DNA from: Heterobilharzia americana
Taxonomy: Eukaryota; Platyhelminthes; Trematoda; Strigeidida; Schistosomatidae
Direction of reading: 5' to 3'
Assembly: GCA_944470555.2 (NCBI GenBank)
Contig: OX104128.1
Span: 58,597,257-58,661,256 of the forward strand
Length of the DNA stretch: 64,000 nucleotides
This document shows positions 9,841 through 20,812 of the stretch, in pieces (the first letter of the stretch is position 1; each line of letters starts with the position of its first letter). The translations under genes and the position numbers were made by a program. The notes under the pieces are model-generated. The model made no database searches. It saw nothing but the letters and a program-made list of their open reading frames with translations, and was not told the origin of the DNA.

Positions 9841-10569
9841 TTCGTTGTCCCTAACTTCAGATATTAATATTCTCCTGATTGGATGAATGAATTATTACTG
9901 AATATCATTTCTTTACTCAGTTTTCAACATTTCAAAACCCAAAAAATGTTTTACGGCTGCGAAGTTCCAGTTTTTTAATCTTCAGTATCTGCTGAAAGTT
10001 ATTCCTAAGCCGACCACCTCTCATGCAGTTGGAAACAGGGATTAAATGGCCATTAGCGATTGTCTGTCAGATGAATTCTTGTTGCTTCTGACAGGAAAAT
10101 CGTCAATTCTGCAGTCATTCAGGTCTAGAATGAAGACGGATACCAACAGACAACATTGGATGATAGTTACATCATGCTAAAGACTGACTGAAGTTGAACA
10201 ATGTGGAGTGTCTGATTCCAGCTCATTTGTAGAATGGCTGTATATTAGGTAAAATTATTGAAGGCTCGGAGTTTGATTCTGTTTGTGTCTGTAGGTGTGA
10301 AGTGTTGAGGATTTGGAAAGTGTTTATTCTCTGTTTCTGTTAGTGATTTCCTAACTGATGCTAGTTTGCTATGAAGAATGTACTCATATCAGTCGGTCCC
10401 TGACGAAGACTTTCAGTTAAGCAATGTTGTAGGCTGAGTTCGCGGGGTCATGGCTTTTATTTCATCAGATATTATCCATCGTTGTATTCAACGTTTCATA
10501 ATACCTTTAAATTTTGTGGGTGTTCAAGCTTCTTACCAGGAAAGTTAGAGATGATATGTGCACCGATGA
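9841..10569. other. No recognisable gene; possible SINE relic
   Basis: Around 10250-10390, CTCGGAGTTTGATTC, GTGTTGAGGATTTGG and GATTTCCTAACTGATG resemble a highly decayed copy of the common SINE. Nothing else identified. Confidence 0.3.
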
Positions 10570-10572
10570 TTG

Positions 10573-11000
10573 CTAGTCCAGTCTAGTTACGCAAAGATGG
10601 TGAGCCTTCTCGTGAACAACTCCGCCAGATTTCAACCAATACATTGTCGTAGTTGAACTGGCGGTAATAGAGGTCCATAAACCCTGATTAGTGCCATGGG
10701 TCTGCAAAGCACAGACTAGCCAGCTAACATTCAGGATTCCACCCAGCACGCTGGGAGCAGCGCAGCCGTAAGGTGAGGTAATCCAGACTCCCAATTCCAG
10801 TAGTCACTGTCATTGAAGCAGTTCCAATAAAGGTACGTGGTCGACCATGCCAATGTGGGCGACATTAAGTCCGGAATGTTGAGTGTAGTTTCACTGTAGC
10901 CTTTGCCGATGACAGATAGTCTAGAAGCAGCGTCCATTTCTGAAATGTTGGTAAGTGGGAGATAATCTTTCAAAAAGGTAAGCTGCATTGCTATGTGCAA
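10573..11000 (-). other. Unrecognised open frames
   Basis: Two overlapping minus-strand frames (89 and 73 codons) share a segment rich in Trp, Thr and Ser. I recognise no domain. The frames overlap at 10731-10794, suggesting one ancestral frame broken by a frameshift, so a decayed mobile-element protein is possible. Function unknown. Confidence 0.25.
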
Positions 11001-12040
11001 AATCGTAGAGACTCAATTAGACATATCCTACGCATGTCTGCTCACGGTGAGGTGCGAATGGTCAGGTGATACGATTACCAGGTGAAAGTAGATGTGTTGA
11101 AGCTCGACAGTGAGTGGGGTTTTAGCACTCACTGATGAATTTTGAAGTAGCGTTAACATCGTACTCTGATAGGCGTATCCGTTTTAATGTGGGTGTTTCC
11201 TACTCGGTGAGAGGACTATTCCCCCAGGTTTGATGAATAATCACATCTAAACAGATGAGGTTCTGCCTGGATTTGGCAGCTTAGCCGAAAATTGGTGTAC
11301 TTCAACTTTCTTTAGTCAAGTGATAGGAATGACGCCCACCGTCCAGTTATGAGATTCATGTACAGAACAGAAAACTGTACAAGACCTAGAATTCAGATAT
11401 GTTTGTTTACTTCATTTTGAGTAACCATATAACAAAACACTCAATCATGTGACATTTAGTAAGAATGTGATTATGATTCTGCGTATTGCCACATGGTAAC
11501 ACATGACTGAAACGATGAAATAGCGATAACAAGAATGAGACTTGTTTACTGATCTCTACTGTTTACAAAATGATACACAAGTAGGTCTGAAATCACGTAG
11601 AAGGCCAAATTCTTCTCCTCTCAATGTTTACTCAAAACTTTTAACTCATAGTCGGTCTCATTGATTTATTCATATCATGTATTTGAAAACAGAATGAAAT
11701 ATTTCAAATAGTTTAGGTACAGTTTCGTTAACTGTAGCTAACCGAAGAAATTAAAGATGTGCATCTTATCTTTTAATTACAGCCTATCAGTTAACTGCAC
11801 TTGGATCGATTTGCAAACTATCCCAGGGAAAGTTGAAGAGATTAGGAAATTGCCGTCGACATTGATCTAATAACATCAGCCAACTCATATCATACTTTTC
11901 ATATGCGTAACAGTCATGAAGGAAATGGGATATTGGCTAATGGATTCTTCGAAGTTGGACAATTTCCTCAAACAATAAATGAGGATTATCGAGATACTTA
12001 TGTAATCCAAAATTTCTAGTACACAATCATCGCTTACTAC
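11001..12040. other. No recognisable gene
   Basis: AT-rich sequence leading up to a gypsy gag fragment. It could include a decayed LTR or leader of that element, but I cannot define one. Confidence 0.35.
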
Positions 12041-12046
12041 GCCAGT

Positions 12047-12280
12047 TTTAGTAGCTCCTTCAGTTGATGGCATTACCAACACCATTGCTGAATTTCACTA
12101 CGATCCTGATGCCAATGAGACTTTCGACAGTTGGTTCAGGCATTACAAAGAATACTTCAAAGTGGATTTTGCTGGCCAAGATGATTCCTAGAAGGTACGT
12201 CTCCTGCTTCAAGAGCGGTGTATACAAAGATAATCCTCCTTATACCGCCACAGATCTCATTCTTGATCGAATATTATGAA
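12047..12280 (+). pseudogene. Ty3/gypsy gag fragment
   Basis: The plus frame starting at 12047 reads VLVAPSVDGITNTIAEFHYD, then PDANETFDSWFRHYKEYF and KVDFAGQDDS, a stop, then KVRLLLQE. This matches the N-terminal capsid region of gypsy-type gag proteins, with the FxxWFxxYexxF pattern followed by D-D-x-x-KVRLLL. The in-frame stop and loss of similarity after about 12230 show it is a dead fragment. No linked protease or RT is visible downstream. Confidence 0.65.
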
Positions 12281-12730
12281 GACTACTAATCCCCCAGTAA
12301 ACAAGGAGGAACTCACTATGCGTCAGTCATACGAATGCGAGGAAAAGACGGTGCAGCCTAGTCTGACCCCAAATAATATTCTTTCGAAGAGGAAGGTGAT
12401 ATGGGGGGAGAGAGAAATGACTAGTCCAGAAATTGACCAGTCAAAATGTTATGCGACTTCGGTCTCTGACCCTCATACACTTTCCTACACGTCAATAGTG
12501 TCTTCTCCATTAATTAGTATGGTCGGGAATCAAGTAGGTAATTATCGTTAGCAGCCATAGCACATAGCAGTTTTCGAATCACAACACACGTTATATCTGG
12601 CGATAACGTCTGTCAGGACAAGTCAATTTTCATCAACAAAGCTCCTCTGTGTTCACGTGTTTTCATGAAGTACACAGTGATAGCTTACTGGCAAGTGCAT
12701 CCTAATTGAAGTCAGATATTGCTTGTCACT
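12281..12730. other. No recognisable gene
   Basis: A 91-codon frame (12276-12551) is low-complexity and unremarkable. It could be the continuation of the gag remnant in another frame. Nothing else seen. Confidence 0.35.
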
Positions 12731-12743
12731 GTTATGTGAATAA
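12731..12743. repeat. Target-site duplication, left (RTE copy)
   Basis: GTTATGTGAATAA here pairs with GTTAGGTGAATAA at 15293-15305 (12 of 13 matching) and flanks the RTE insertion exactly. Confidence 0.85.
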
Positions 12744-15292
12744 TTATTATTTATTATTATTAGTCCCTTGGGTTCCTAAGGGAACATAGGGCTTCAGTAG
12801 CACGTCTCCACTCCACTCTCTTCTCTGAGATCTTTTGAACCTGGTTCCACGACAGCCCACAACCTCTCATTTCCTCCTCGCGCGATCTCCTCCATGTCAC
12901 CCTCGGCACCGACGTCCAACTCGTCGCTTCCCATAGGGATTCCACTCGAGTGCCTGGCCTGACGCGTGATGTTCTCAGTCGGCCTTCTCAGTGCATGCCC
13001 AATCCATCTCCACTTCTTCCTGCATATTTGTTGCGTGATAGGTTCTTGGTTGGTTCGTTCCCAGAGTTCCTTGTTGCTTATTTTTTCTGGCCATCTGATC
13101 TTCAGTAGCGAGTGAGCGTAAGCAGTTGTTGATGAATGTCTGTAGTTTGTTGGAAATGCCTTTCGTGACGCGCCAAGTCTCTGAAACATACAGAAGCACT
13201 GACTTGACGTTGGTGTTGAAAATCCGTATCTTGTTCCACATGCTGAGTGCAGAAGATCTCCACACTGGTTTCAGGCTAATGAACACCTGTCTTGCTTTTC
13301 CGATTCTGACTTTGACGTCCTCGTCCGTCTCGCCTGTAGTTGAAACAGTGCTTCCTAGATAGGTGAAGGAGGTTACTTCCTTTAAGTTTCTCCCATTGAT
13401 GGTGATTGGAGTTTGTTGTTGATGTTGATGGTGGTGGTGCGGTATCTTCATCACTTCTGTCTTCTCTATATTCACCTGAAGTCCCGTCCTCGCTGCCTCT
13501 TCTATCAACTTGTTAGTTTTTGCCTGTAGATCTTCAAGTTTGTGTGACATCAGACACAAGTCATCACTGGCGAAATCCAAGTCTTCTAGGTTCTTTTCCG
13601 TCGTCCAGCGTATTCCCCTCTTCTCGCTGCCTACTGTTTGCTGCATGATCCAGTAGACCACAATCAGGAATATCATGCGTGATTGTAGGTGGCAGCCTTG
13701 TTTCACTCCTGTCTTCACTTCAAAGGCATCACTGAGCTTCCCATTGTGAATTACTTGGCATGTGGCGTCTTCATATAGTTGTTGAATGAGGGGGATAAAG
13801 GTTTGCGGTACTCCGTAGTAGTGAAGCAGTTTCCAAATTACCTCTCGGTCGACGCTGTCAAAGGCCTTCTCAAAGTCGATGAAGTTGAGGTAGAGAGCTG
13901 ATTGCCATTCTATGCTCTGTTCTATGATGATGCCAAGCGTTGCAATTTGGTCTGCACATGATTTGTAATTCCTGAAGCCTGCCTGTTCCGGTCGTAGTTT
14001 TGAATCCAGTGCATCCTTTAGACTCTCCAGGGTGATGCGGCTTAATATTTTACTTGGGGTGGACAGGAGAGTGATTCCACGCCAGTTCCTGCAAACACTG
14101 AGGTCTCCCTTCTTCAGGAGTCTGACAAAGTAACCCTTCTTCCAATCAATGGGCAGGTACCTTCTCTTCCTTCCCCATCTTGTGCAATAGTGGTGTGAGC
14201 ATGTCCGCTGTTGTCTCTGTGTCTGTTTTCAGTGCTTCTGGCGGGATTCCATCTGGTCCTACTGCTTTCCCATATTTCAGTAGCTTTATGGCGTTCAGGA
14301 CTTCCATTTTCGTTGGGGGATTTATGTTCACTTGTAGTTCTGTGGCTGGGCTGCAGGTGGTATTTCTGGACGAGGTGCAGGTGGTGGTCGATTCAAGAGC
14401 TTTTCGAAGTGGTCGGCCCATTGTTTCCTTCGTTTCTCTTCTTTCGTAATTAAATTTCCGTCATCATCTTTTATTGGCTTCGTCTGCGTTGATTTCTTCC
14501 CAGATAGCAACCTGGTTATTTGATACAATGTCGTCAGGTCTCTGTCTCTCATACCTGCAGCCTGTTCTGCTTCACTTGCCAGTGTTTCGTAGAAGTGTCA
14601 TTTGTCTTTCCGTGCACTCTTCTTCACTTCTTTGTCCAGTGTTTTGTACATTGTACTCAGTTCCTCTTGTCGTTGAGCATCCTTGCACTGGTTTATCTTC
14701 TGCTTCACCATCCTCCTCTCCCTGCTCTATCATCTTCCATGTATCCATTGAGATCCATTCCTTATCTTCTTTCTTCTTTCTTCCTAATACTGTTGTGCAG
14801 GTTTCTTTCCACATCTCTTCCAAAGACTTCCAGTGTTCTTCCACACAGGTTTCTTCAGGGATGTTGCTCGATGTCTCCCATTTTGTCTTGATGGCTGACT
14901 GAAGTGAAGATCTCCTGTGTAGTTTCATCCTTCAGTTTCCGAGTGTTGTACTTGAATTGAGGTCTATCACCAGCTTCCTTGAAGGCTTTTAACTTGATTT
15001 TGAAGGTGGGTTCCTTGCACTAGATAGTGAGTGGTGTGAACCTACATCTGCTCCTCTTCTTGACCTTGTGTCAAGTAGGCTGACTGCATCCCCGCTTTCT
15101 TTGCATTGCGATAAAGTCGATTTGATTTTTAGTGTCTCTGGTATCTGGTGAAATCCATGTCGCTTTATGGATATCTTTGTGCTTGAACACACTGCCTCCA
15201 ATTACCAAATCGTTGAATGCGCAGAAACCTGCAAACAGTTCTCCATTCTCGTTCATCACCTCACCGAGCGCTTCTCGACCCATGGTTAGTTC
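12744..15292 (-). mobile_element. RTE/SR2-type non-LTR retrotransposon, 5'-truncated, 2.5 kb
   Basis: On the minus strand the order is endonuclease C-terminus (KATWISPDTRDTKNQIDFI, about 15070-15283), linker, RT core (about 13400-14450), then the C-terminal domain and a (TAA)n tail at 12744-12765. 13-bp target-site duplications flank it. The 5' end stops inside the endonuclease, the usual truncation for such elements. RTE-clade elements are established in schistosomes (SR2-like); the exact family is inferred. Confidence 0.9.
12794..15283 (-). pseudogene. RTE endonuclease/reverse transcriptase, disrupted
   Basis: Readable blocks on the minus strand: endonuclease end (70-codon frame to 15071), a charged linker frame (118 codons, 14572-14928), KAVGPDGIPPEALK (91 codons, 14146-14421), the AFDSVDREVIWKLL block near 13870, GVKQGCHLQS and LDFASDDLCLMSHK (247 codons, 12975-13718), and the C-terminal [18 protein letters not shown] (131 codons). 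The catalytic FADD box is split by an extra codon (FASDD). Frameshifts separate the blocks. It cannot make an active protein. Confidence 0.9.
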
Positions 15293-15305
15293 GTTAGGTG
15301 AATAA
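15293..15305. repeat. Target-site duplication, right (RTE copy)
   Basis: Partner of 12731-12743; one mismatch. Confidence 0.85.
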
Positions 15306-15940
15306 GGTCACGCGCAAAGGATGTGATTCGTCTCACTAGTATCTGTGATATCAAATTCCAGATTCATGAACACTAAGAATTGGACACTGGTATGCATTAC
15401 CAATCATGATAAACTCGTCTACATATTTCAGATTTACAGAGACCCTCTGTAGTTCAAACAATTGAGAGGCTAAGTCACTATATTCAATACCGGATGCTGT
15501 AAGCTGGAATCATCTAGGGAACACAAGTTTCCTCATGGCTACATATATGCCTTACTGGTAAGTGAAAACAAAAGTGAAACGCAGGTCCACAGCTTTCTGC
15601 TGTCATACATCACGGAAATAAATTGCACTGGGATATCACTTTCCTTTGCTTAAAGGCCACTTTGGAAAGGTGATCGTTTTGGCTTGGTCAATGCCAAGAA
15701 TTCAAAACTAGACAGCTGAATAGGTTTACCCTATCATGAATAATTCAGTAGAAAGGAGTATTTACAACCGTAAAGAACTCAGTATTAAAATAACGCAGCT
15801 TTAGATATCCGAGTGAAAATAAGTATTTTGAGTATTGTCATTTGATGTAGTTTTGTTCGCTTCAAAGCGCGCTACCATCCATCATCATGTCTTTTCTTGA
15901 TTATATATTTTAATTTGGAGGTTCGTGGGGATGTACTGAC
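15306..15940. other. No recognisable gene
   Basis: Segment 15370-15660 contains strings such as AAACTCGTCTACATATTTCA and AGTGAAACGCAGGTCCACAG that could be antisense relics of another retroposon, but I cannot support a family. No open frame of interest. Confidence 0.35.
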
Positions 15941-15944
15941 TTCA

Positions 15945-16115
15945 AGTTGGTATTCGTCATGGACTGACATCAGTTGGAGAGTAGTGGAAGGCTGTTTCGA
16001 CCCATCATAGGGCTCCTCAACAGTGGGTACTCATGATCCCGCCAGGGCTCGAACCCAGGACCTTCCGGCTCCACAGCCAGCATGTCACCGTTGAGCCACT
16101 GGGTCGGTTGGAAAT
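15945..16115 (-). mobile_element. tRNA-derived SINE, inverted relative to the next
   Basis: Minus strand: CGACCCAGTGGCTCAACGG head, GAACC, GAAGGTCCTGGGTTCGAGCC (B box), then the core (TTGAGGA for CTGAGGA, TCGAAAC) and the tail ending in CAACTGATGTCAGTCC. Head and B box are well preserved; the hammerhead core carries a first-base change. It is arranged head to head with the plus-strand copy at 16125. Confidence 0.8.
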
Positions 16116-16124
16116 ATGGGCTAC

Positions 16125-16250
16125 TGTATTCCGACCCAGTGGTTCGGTGGTAACGTTCCGTCCATGGAACCCGAAGGTCCTGGGTGCTCACTGCTGACGA
16201 GTCCCGTACTGGGACGAAACACTCCAGTTTCACCATAACGCTTGTCTGAT
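16125..16250 (+). mobile_element. tRNA-derived SINE, hammerhead core with deletion
   Basis: Reads CGACCCAGTGGTTCGGTGG, GAACCCGAAGGTCCTGGG, then a short internal deletion removing the B-box end, then GCTCACTG, CTGACGA, GTCCC/GGGAC stem II and GAAAC. The stem III/cleavage part (normally AGCTGTC) is missing, so no cleavage is expected. CTGACGA here equals the Sm-alpha box, which links the two repeat types. Confidence 0.75.
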
Positions 16251-16319
16251 TCTATGTATCACTGGACAGAAGAACAGTAGTTTAACTTTCTTCCTCACCC
16301 TAGAGTAAATCATGTTGAC

Positions 16320-16368
16320 ACACCTATAATACGCTAGACGCACGACAAGCGAAATGGCTGTCTGGTGT
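16320..16368 (+). ncRNA. Hammerhead-like motif, second copy of the 384-431 type
   Basis: ACACC, a decayed CTGANGA box (ATAATAC), GCT/AGC stem II, GAAA, a short stem III, GTC at 16360-16362 and TGGTGT. Flanking bases also resemble those after 431. The core box is lost, so it is inactive. Its value is to show that the 384-431 motif belongs to a repeat. Confidence 0.45.
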
Positions 16369-16399
16369 AGAAACCACCTCAATATGTCGAATAAGTACT

Positions 16400-16900
16400 C
16401 CTAATCAGCACGAGTGGGTTGCAAATAACACGTATTTCAGTCATGAGTATCTACTATACTAAGTTTGTTTTGTTCGCTAAACTTTGTTCTCAGACTAAGT
16501 TTTTCTTTAGAGTACAGTCAAGAGAAACAACCGATTTTGTTATGGATACTAAAAAGCATTGTGGGGATTGTATCTCTTTCTTCCCTTCCTTCAATCCGTT
16601 TCTAGTTAATTTTCTTTACACCAATTACAATGTAAACAGTTCTTAGTCAAAATAATCATGGTGAGTAGACCACTTTTCCATCTTTCGACTGGTAATCGAA
16701 TGCTCAACAATCTACAAAGCAATACAAGTCGACTTTAATTGAGTTGAGCGAGCAAATATTCAATTTTTATGCATATTTCACCCATTCTAACTTGTTATAC
16801 AATACGTTTTGTTGGGTCTCAGTGTGTTTAACGTTGAGAAAAGATACTTTCTTCTATCATTATTACAAACTGACTTCATTAATGAATGAAAATAATAATA
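16400..16900. other. No recognisable gene
   Basis: A 75-codon frame (16419-16646) has no recognised domain. AT-rich intergenic sequence otherwise. Confidence 0.35.
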
Positions 16901-16904
16901 GCAT

Positions 16905-16998
16905 GTTTTGATGAGTTGTGGTTATCAGTGGAATCCAGGTTAATGCGTTTTTCGTCCGATATAGGACTCGTCAGCTAGATGTACCTGCTTCCCAGTAG
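16905..16998 (-). ncRNA. Sm-alpha hammerhead, inverted unit
   Basis: Minus strand: GGTACATCTAG, CTGACGA, GTCC/GGAC stem II with loop TATATC, GAAA, then AACGCATTAACC in place of CGCGCGTCC. The core boxes and stem II are perfect, but the cleavage triplet is gone. It lies directly head to head with the unit at 17004-17067. Confidence 0.7.
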
Positions 16999-17003
16999 GA
17001 AAA

Positions 17004-17067
17004 ATGTCATTCGCTGGGAGGTATGTACATCCAGTCGATGAGTCCAGAATAGGAAGAAACTCACGTG
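17004..17067 (+). ncRNA. Sm-alpha hammerhead, degenerate
   Basis: CGCTGGGAGGTATGTACATCC is followed by TCGATGA in place of CTGATGA, a GTCC stem II 5' side, GAAGAAAC and ACTCACGTGA. It runs straight into the left edge of repeat A' at ATATTTCTTAGG, so A' and the hammerhead unit may once have been parts of one repeat. Confidence 0.6.
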
Positions 17068-17770
17068 AATATTTCTTAGGTCAATCAATTGTTTGTTATC
17101 CCCAATAACCATGTGGAACTATATCCTAAAATTGACCCAAACATACATTACATTTTGAACGAGAAAAGATGATTGGATTGAAAACTATGCAAAGTACTTC
17201 TAATTGAGGAGTGAGTGAATGAATCGCATAGATTGGAAATGCTTATATCATATGTTGTTTGGCATATCATGGAAATCAGAAGAGACTGTGATATGGATAC
17301 TAGGTGATGAATGGATTCTAGAATCATGAAGTAACAGGTTGTCAATGAAGAGCAAATCAGTGTCTGAGAGTACGTAGTTTGAATAATCCAGCATCAGCAT
17401 CTTTCTTCTCCTAGTGTTTAAAACACAACCTCTCATGTCGTTGATTTACGAGAATGGAGACTGTGGATTCAGTGTCTGAATGATCATAGTTGGTGTAGAG
17501 TGATTGCATGCAGAGTGTCACACACAGTCCTCTAGTCGAAGTGTTAGTTAGTCATTGATGAGAGGAGAAGATTGCAAAGCATTCAATCCTTCCACTTTAT
17601 CCCCTCTTCATGAAACCAGCGTCGTCACTGTTAAGTATTCAGATCTCTCATATTGTTGGTGTGTTCATCGGGATGTTTTCTACTGTGATGATGACATGAA
17701 TGTCCGGTAGTGCGGAATTCCTATCTGCATGTGCACCTTTTTGTACTGTAGATCAAACTGTAATCTGATC
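17067..17770 (-). repeat. Repeat A', inverted copy of 4576-5277
   Basis: Same 700-base unit as at 4576-5277, on the opposite strand and nearly identical. Its left edge abuts a hammerhead unit, and its right edge ends at GATCAAACTGTAATCTGATC before unrelated sequence (CTGTCTGACTGGTG). Confidence 0.9.
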
Positions 17771-19502
17771 TGTCTGACTGGTGAATTCTATGGACCAACC
17801 TGGGGTATTACTTGTTACTCAACTTGCTCAGGGATATTTACTCTACTTGTCCATTGACTACGAATTGACCTTGAAAGGTGTGTTTAGTTTTTAACATTTC
17901 ACCCTGAGTTAACTGACTATTTCCCGATGAGTCACATCAGAAGTAGCTCAGCAAATTACTCTGTCGGTCTGTCTTTCTAATAAAGTTGATTATTCATCGT
18001 TATATTAAACTCAGTCCACAACCCTCAGACATAACTCACATGACGTTGACTCTCTTTCTCCTTCTACTCTGTGAGAAGGGCATTAGAATAATCCGGATTT
18101 CCTATTGTACAAGTCAGATGTTGAGTCAGTCGATCTACAATGATCCATTTCTGAGGGATTTTCATGATGAAGTAATATGAGTCAGTGAAGCAGTGGGAAT
18201 GTGAGACTATTGCACAGCTGTTTCCTCCTGGTTTATTTCTCGTCAGTGGTGTGCACTAACTACCACCGGGTGGTGTGGTTTCTTCATTACCACTCAACCA
18301 CCGGCTTACAAATCACTACTTCAATTTCTCCAATTTCTGTCAATTCATGATGGAGCGAAACTATGTTCCAGTGTCTTCGATGAGTACTTCTCCATCACTA
18401 CAATAATCAGCTTGGTTACCATCACCGGTCACTGCCTTCAACAGAACTACAGGGGATTTCCGTCACAGAAAGTCACGAGTGAGCATCGGGTTGTCAAGCA
18501 CAAGATTCACTCATCAATCCCTACATCCTGTCAACCAATTTGTTTGTTGTAAACTATAACTCGAATCTATTAGATTGTCTAATAGAAGGTAAAATCCGCT
18601 GGATGGATGGCAGGATACATGCATAGGCAGTGAAGTGAGATGGATTAGCCAATCTTCATTTCACCACACACTCATCGAAATCGATTACACCAAACTATAT
18701 TAATGATGTCACAGTTGTTACTTATAACAAGTAAACCTGACGATACAGTCACTGACTGTGAACAGCTGGACTAAACTTCAATGGATGTTTAATCTGTGAA
18801 ATGCATGTTCTTCAGAGGATGTTTAGTATACACTTTGAGAAGACTCATTTTATTGTGAGAATGGAACAGTCGGAATGTATAGTGGTTTGGAAGAAAAGAA
18901 GAGGAATTCCTGTGGAAATCTCTTCCTTCTTATCTCAAACTCCAATCATCTGTTGACACTACTTGTGTGCACACAAACACTCACATACATACATCACCTG
19001 CGTGCACACACTCAAACAGACGGTCGCACCACATGTGTGTGAAAAGACGCGATCGATGCGTCACAACAATACGTCATCGATGAAATGTGATGATATCGAT
19101 CTGAAGATGTAAATGACTAATTTGAATATGGCGTTTATCATAAAAATGATGATTTATGGTAGTGAAGACCACACATTGGCATGACTCATCACTCAAGACA
19201 ATCAGTCAGCTGTTGTAAAGATCATTAGTAGTGTGATGTATATTCAATTTAGTGTGTGCAGCCAATCGACCACTGTCTGCCAATTCTCTCGGTTGTCTGT
19301 AAATCCATGAATCATGGAGCTTTAGCATGCAGCTTTTTGAGTTGGGAAAAAGCTGGTATGCTAGTGAGAGTGTGGTGGTGATTAGTGGTGTGAGAGTCAG
19401 ACATCGCATCTTGGTTGGTCAGAGAAACCTACCGTCTTATTCTTTCTCCACAATCCAACGCGAATACATACTAATCATCAGACGCCTTCGTTGTTGTCTA
19501 CC
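17771..19502. other. Unique spacer between A' and B'
   Basis: About 1.7 kb with no repeat shared with the 5.3-7.2 kb spacer between A and B. Contains CA/TG-rich stretches at about 18965-19045. Open frames are short (up to 67 codons) and unremarkable. Confidence 0.45.
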
Positions 19503-20606
19503 TGTTGATTGAAGGGAATCGGTAGGAATGTATACTTCACCTGAGTTATGTGGATGTTCGAACTCGTCACCATGGCATGTGTGTAACATTTTAGATAGGA
19601 ACCCACATCACCTAGTGTTTCAGTTATCGACGTTACCACTGTGTGCTTCACCGTAACGAGGAACATCACGCATTCAGTGTCACCATACCTGAATATTGTT
19701 GTTTAGACACGCATTAAGCATGTTGTCTGGCGACCCCGAAACCACTCACTGTTCTCCTATCCTGGTAATAACTAGAATAAATGGAGAGTTGGTAATTGCA
19801 TGAGTAGTTCTCCTCTGTAGGTGCTTTATAACTTCATCGATAGGGTCTGACAGACATGACTCAGAGTCGAATCTGGTGTCGATCAGGCTGCAGTCTTCTG
19901 GTCACTTTTGTTACAGGGACCTTGAACGAGTCTGTCTATGACACTTCACCAGCCAACTCTCATAACTGGTGAACAATCCAAGAGATTCATTGAATCGATA
20001 TGGAGTAAGTGGGGAATAATTTTACAGTTCCCAGTTGAGAAGGCCGTTCGAAACTGTACACTCATCGACTAAATGATGTGTTAAGTTTATCCACCTGTTT
20101 CGGTGATTCAATTTCACCTTCTATAATCCCTTCAGAATGTATGAAGGCACAGTGGAGTTTGCAAGTAAAGCTTGTTGACGAGTGTCTACAAGGATGGGAA
20201 GTAAGTCGTGCAACAGGGCTTCTATGTTGGTACATCACGATGGTCAGTCTCCTAAGTTTGCGGACACATTGTTAGATGATCGATAGAGGTTGGACAGTAC
20301 TCAGGACCAAAGCACATGAAATCGATCACTCTGCAGTGACCACTCAGTGTTTTTGATGTGGTCCTACAGGTGGTGAATCACGATGTGAACGTGTGAGTGT
20401 GCACGTGTCTCCGGTGTGGGTTTGAAGCTACACTGGACATCATTGTGGTAGAGATTTTCTAAGCGGCTTTCTAATGAGTGCCGAAAATTGCTAAGTGTAG
20501 GGTTTCTTGCCGACTGTCAGCATTGAAGTGGGATTTGAATTTGTTTACTGCAGATGGTAAACTACCGTCTATTGTGATACACAATGCTAGGTGAAGTGAA
20601 TTTGAT
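19503..20606 (-). repeat. Repeat B', inverted copy of 7188-8293
   Basis: Same 1.1-kb unit as B, inverted, with matching frames. It does not carry the PLE that abuts B at 8294, so the PLE lies outside the repeated unit. Confidence 0.9.
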
Positions 20607-20789
20607 GTAGTGGACAACTAGGTTATACCACACCAGGATTTTATACTCACCTGTGTAGCCACGTACAGATTTACCAAATAAGATGAATGAAATTCTTCCA
20701 GCACACAGAACTAGGCAACTTCAAATGTTTTTCCCACCAGTGACCAATGAGTATAGATATTTTTTGTTTCTTTCAGTGAGTAACCTTGT

Positions 20790-20812
20790 GTATGTGTGTG
20801 TGTGTGTGTGTT
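20790..20812. repeat. (TG)n microsatellite
   Basis: Short TG dinucleotide run in the gap between B' and an RTE copy. Confidence 0.9.

Noticed and set aside
10573..11000. Possible host gene or transposase
   Set aside because: Two overlapping short frames, no domain, no splice or codon evidence; kept only as an unrecognised frame.
14180..14902. Plus-strand frames of 89-142 codons
   Set aside because: Antisense shadows of the minus-strand RTE linker and RT.
16125..16250. Active hammerhead at 16.2 kb
   Set aside because: Core boxes are perfect, but the stem III and cleavage triplet are deleted.
4576..20606. One large inverted duplication covering A and B
   Set aside because: The order A'-B' and different coordinate sums contradict a single inversion.
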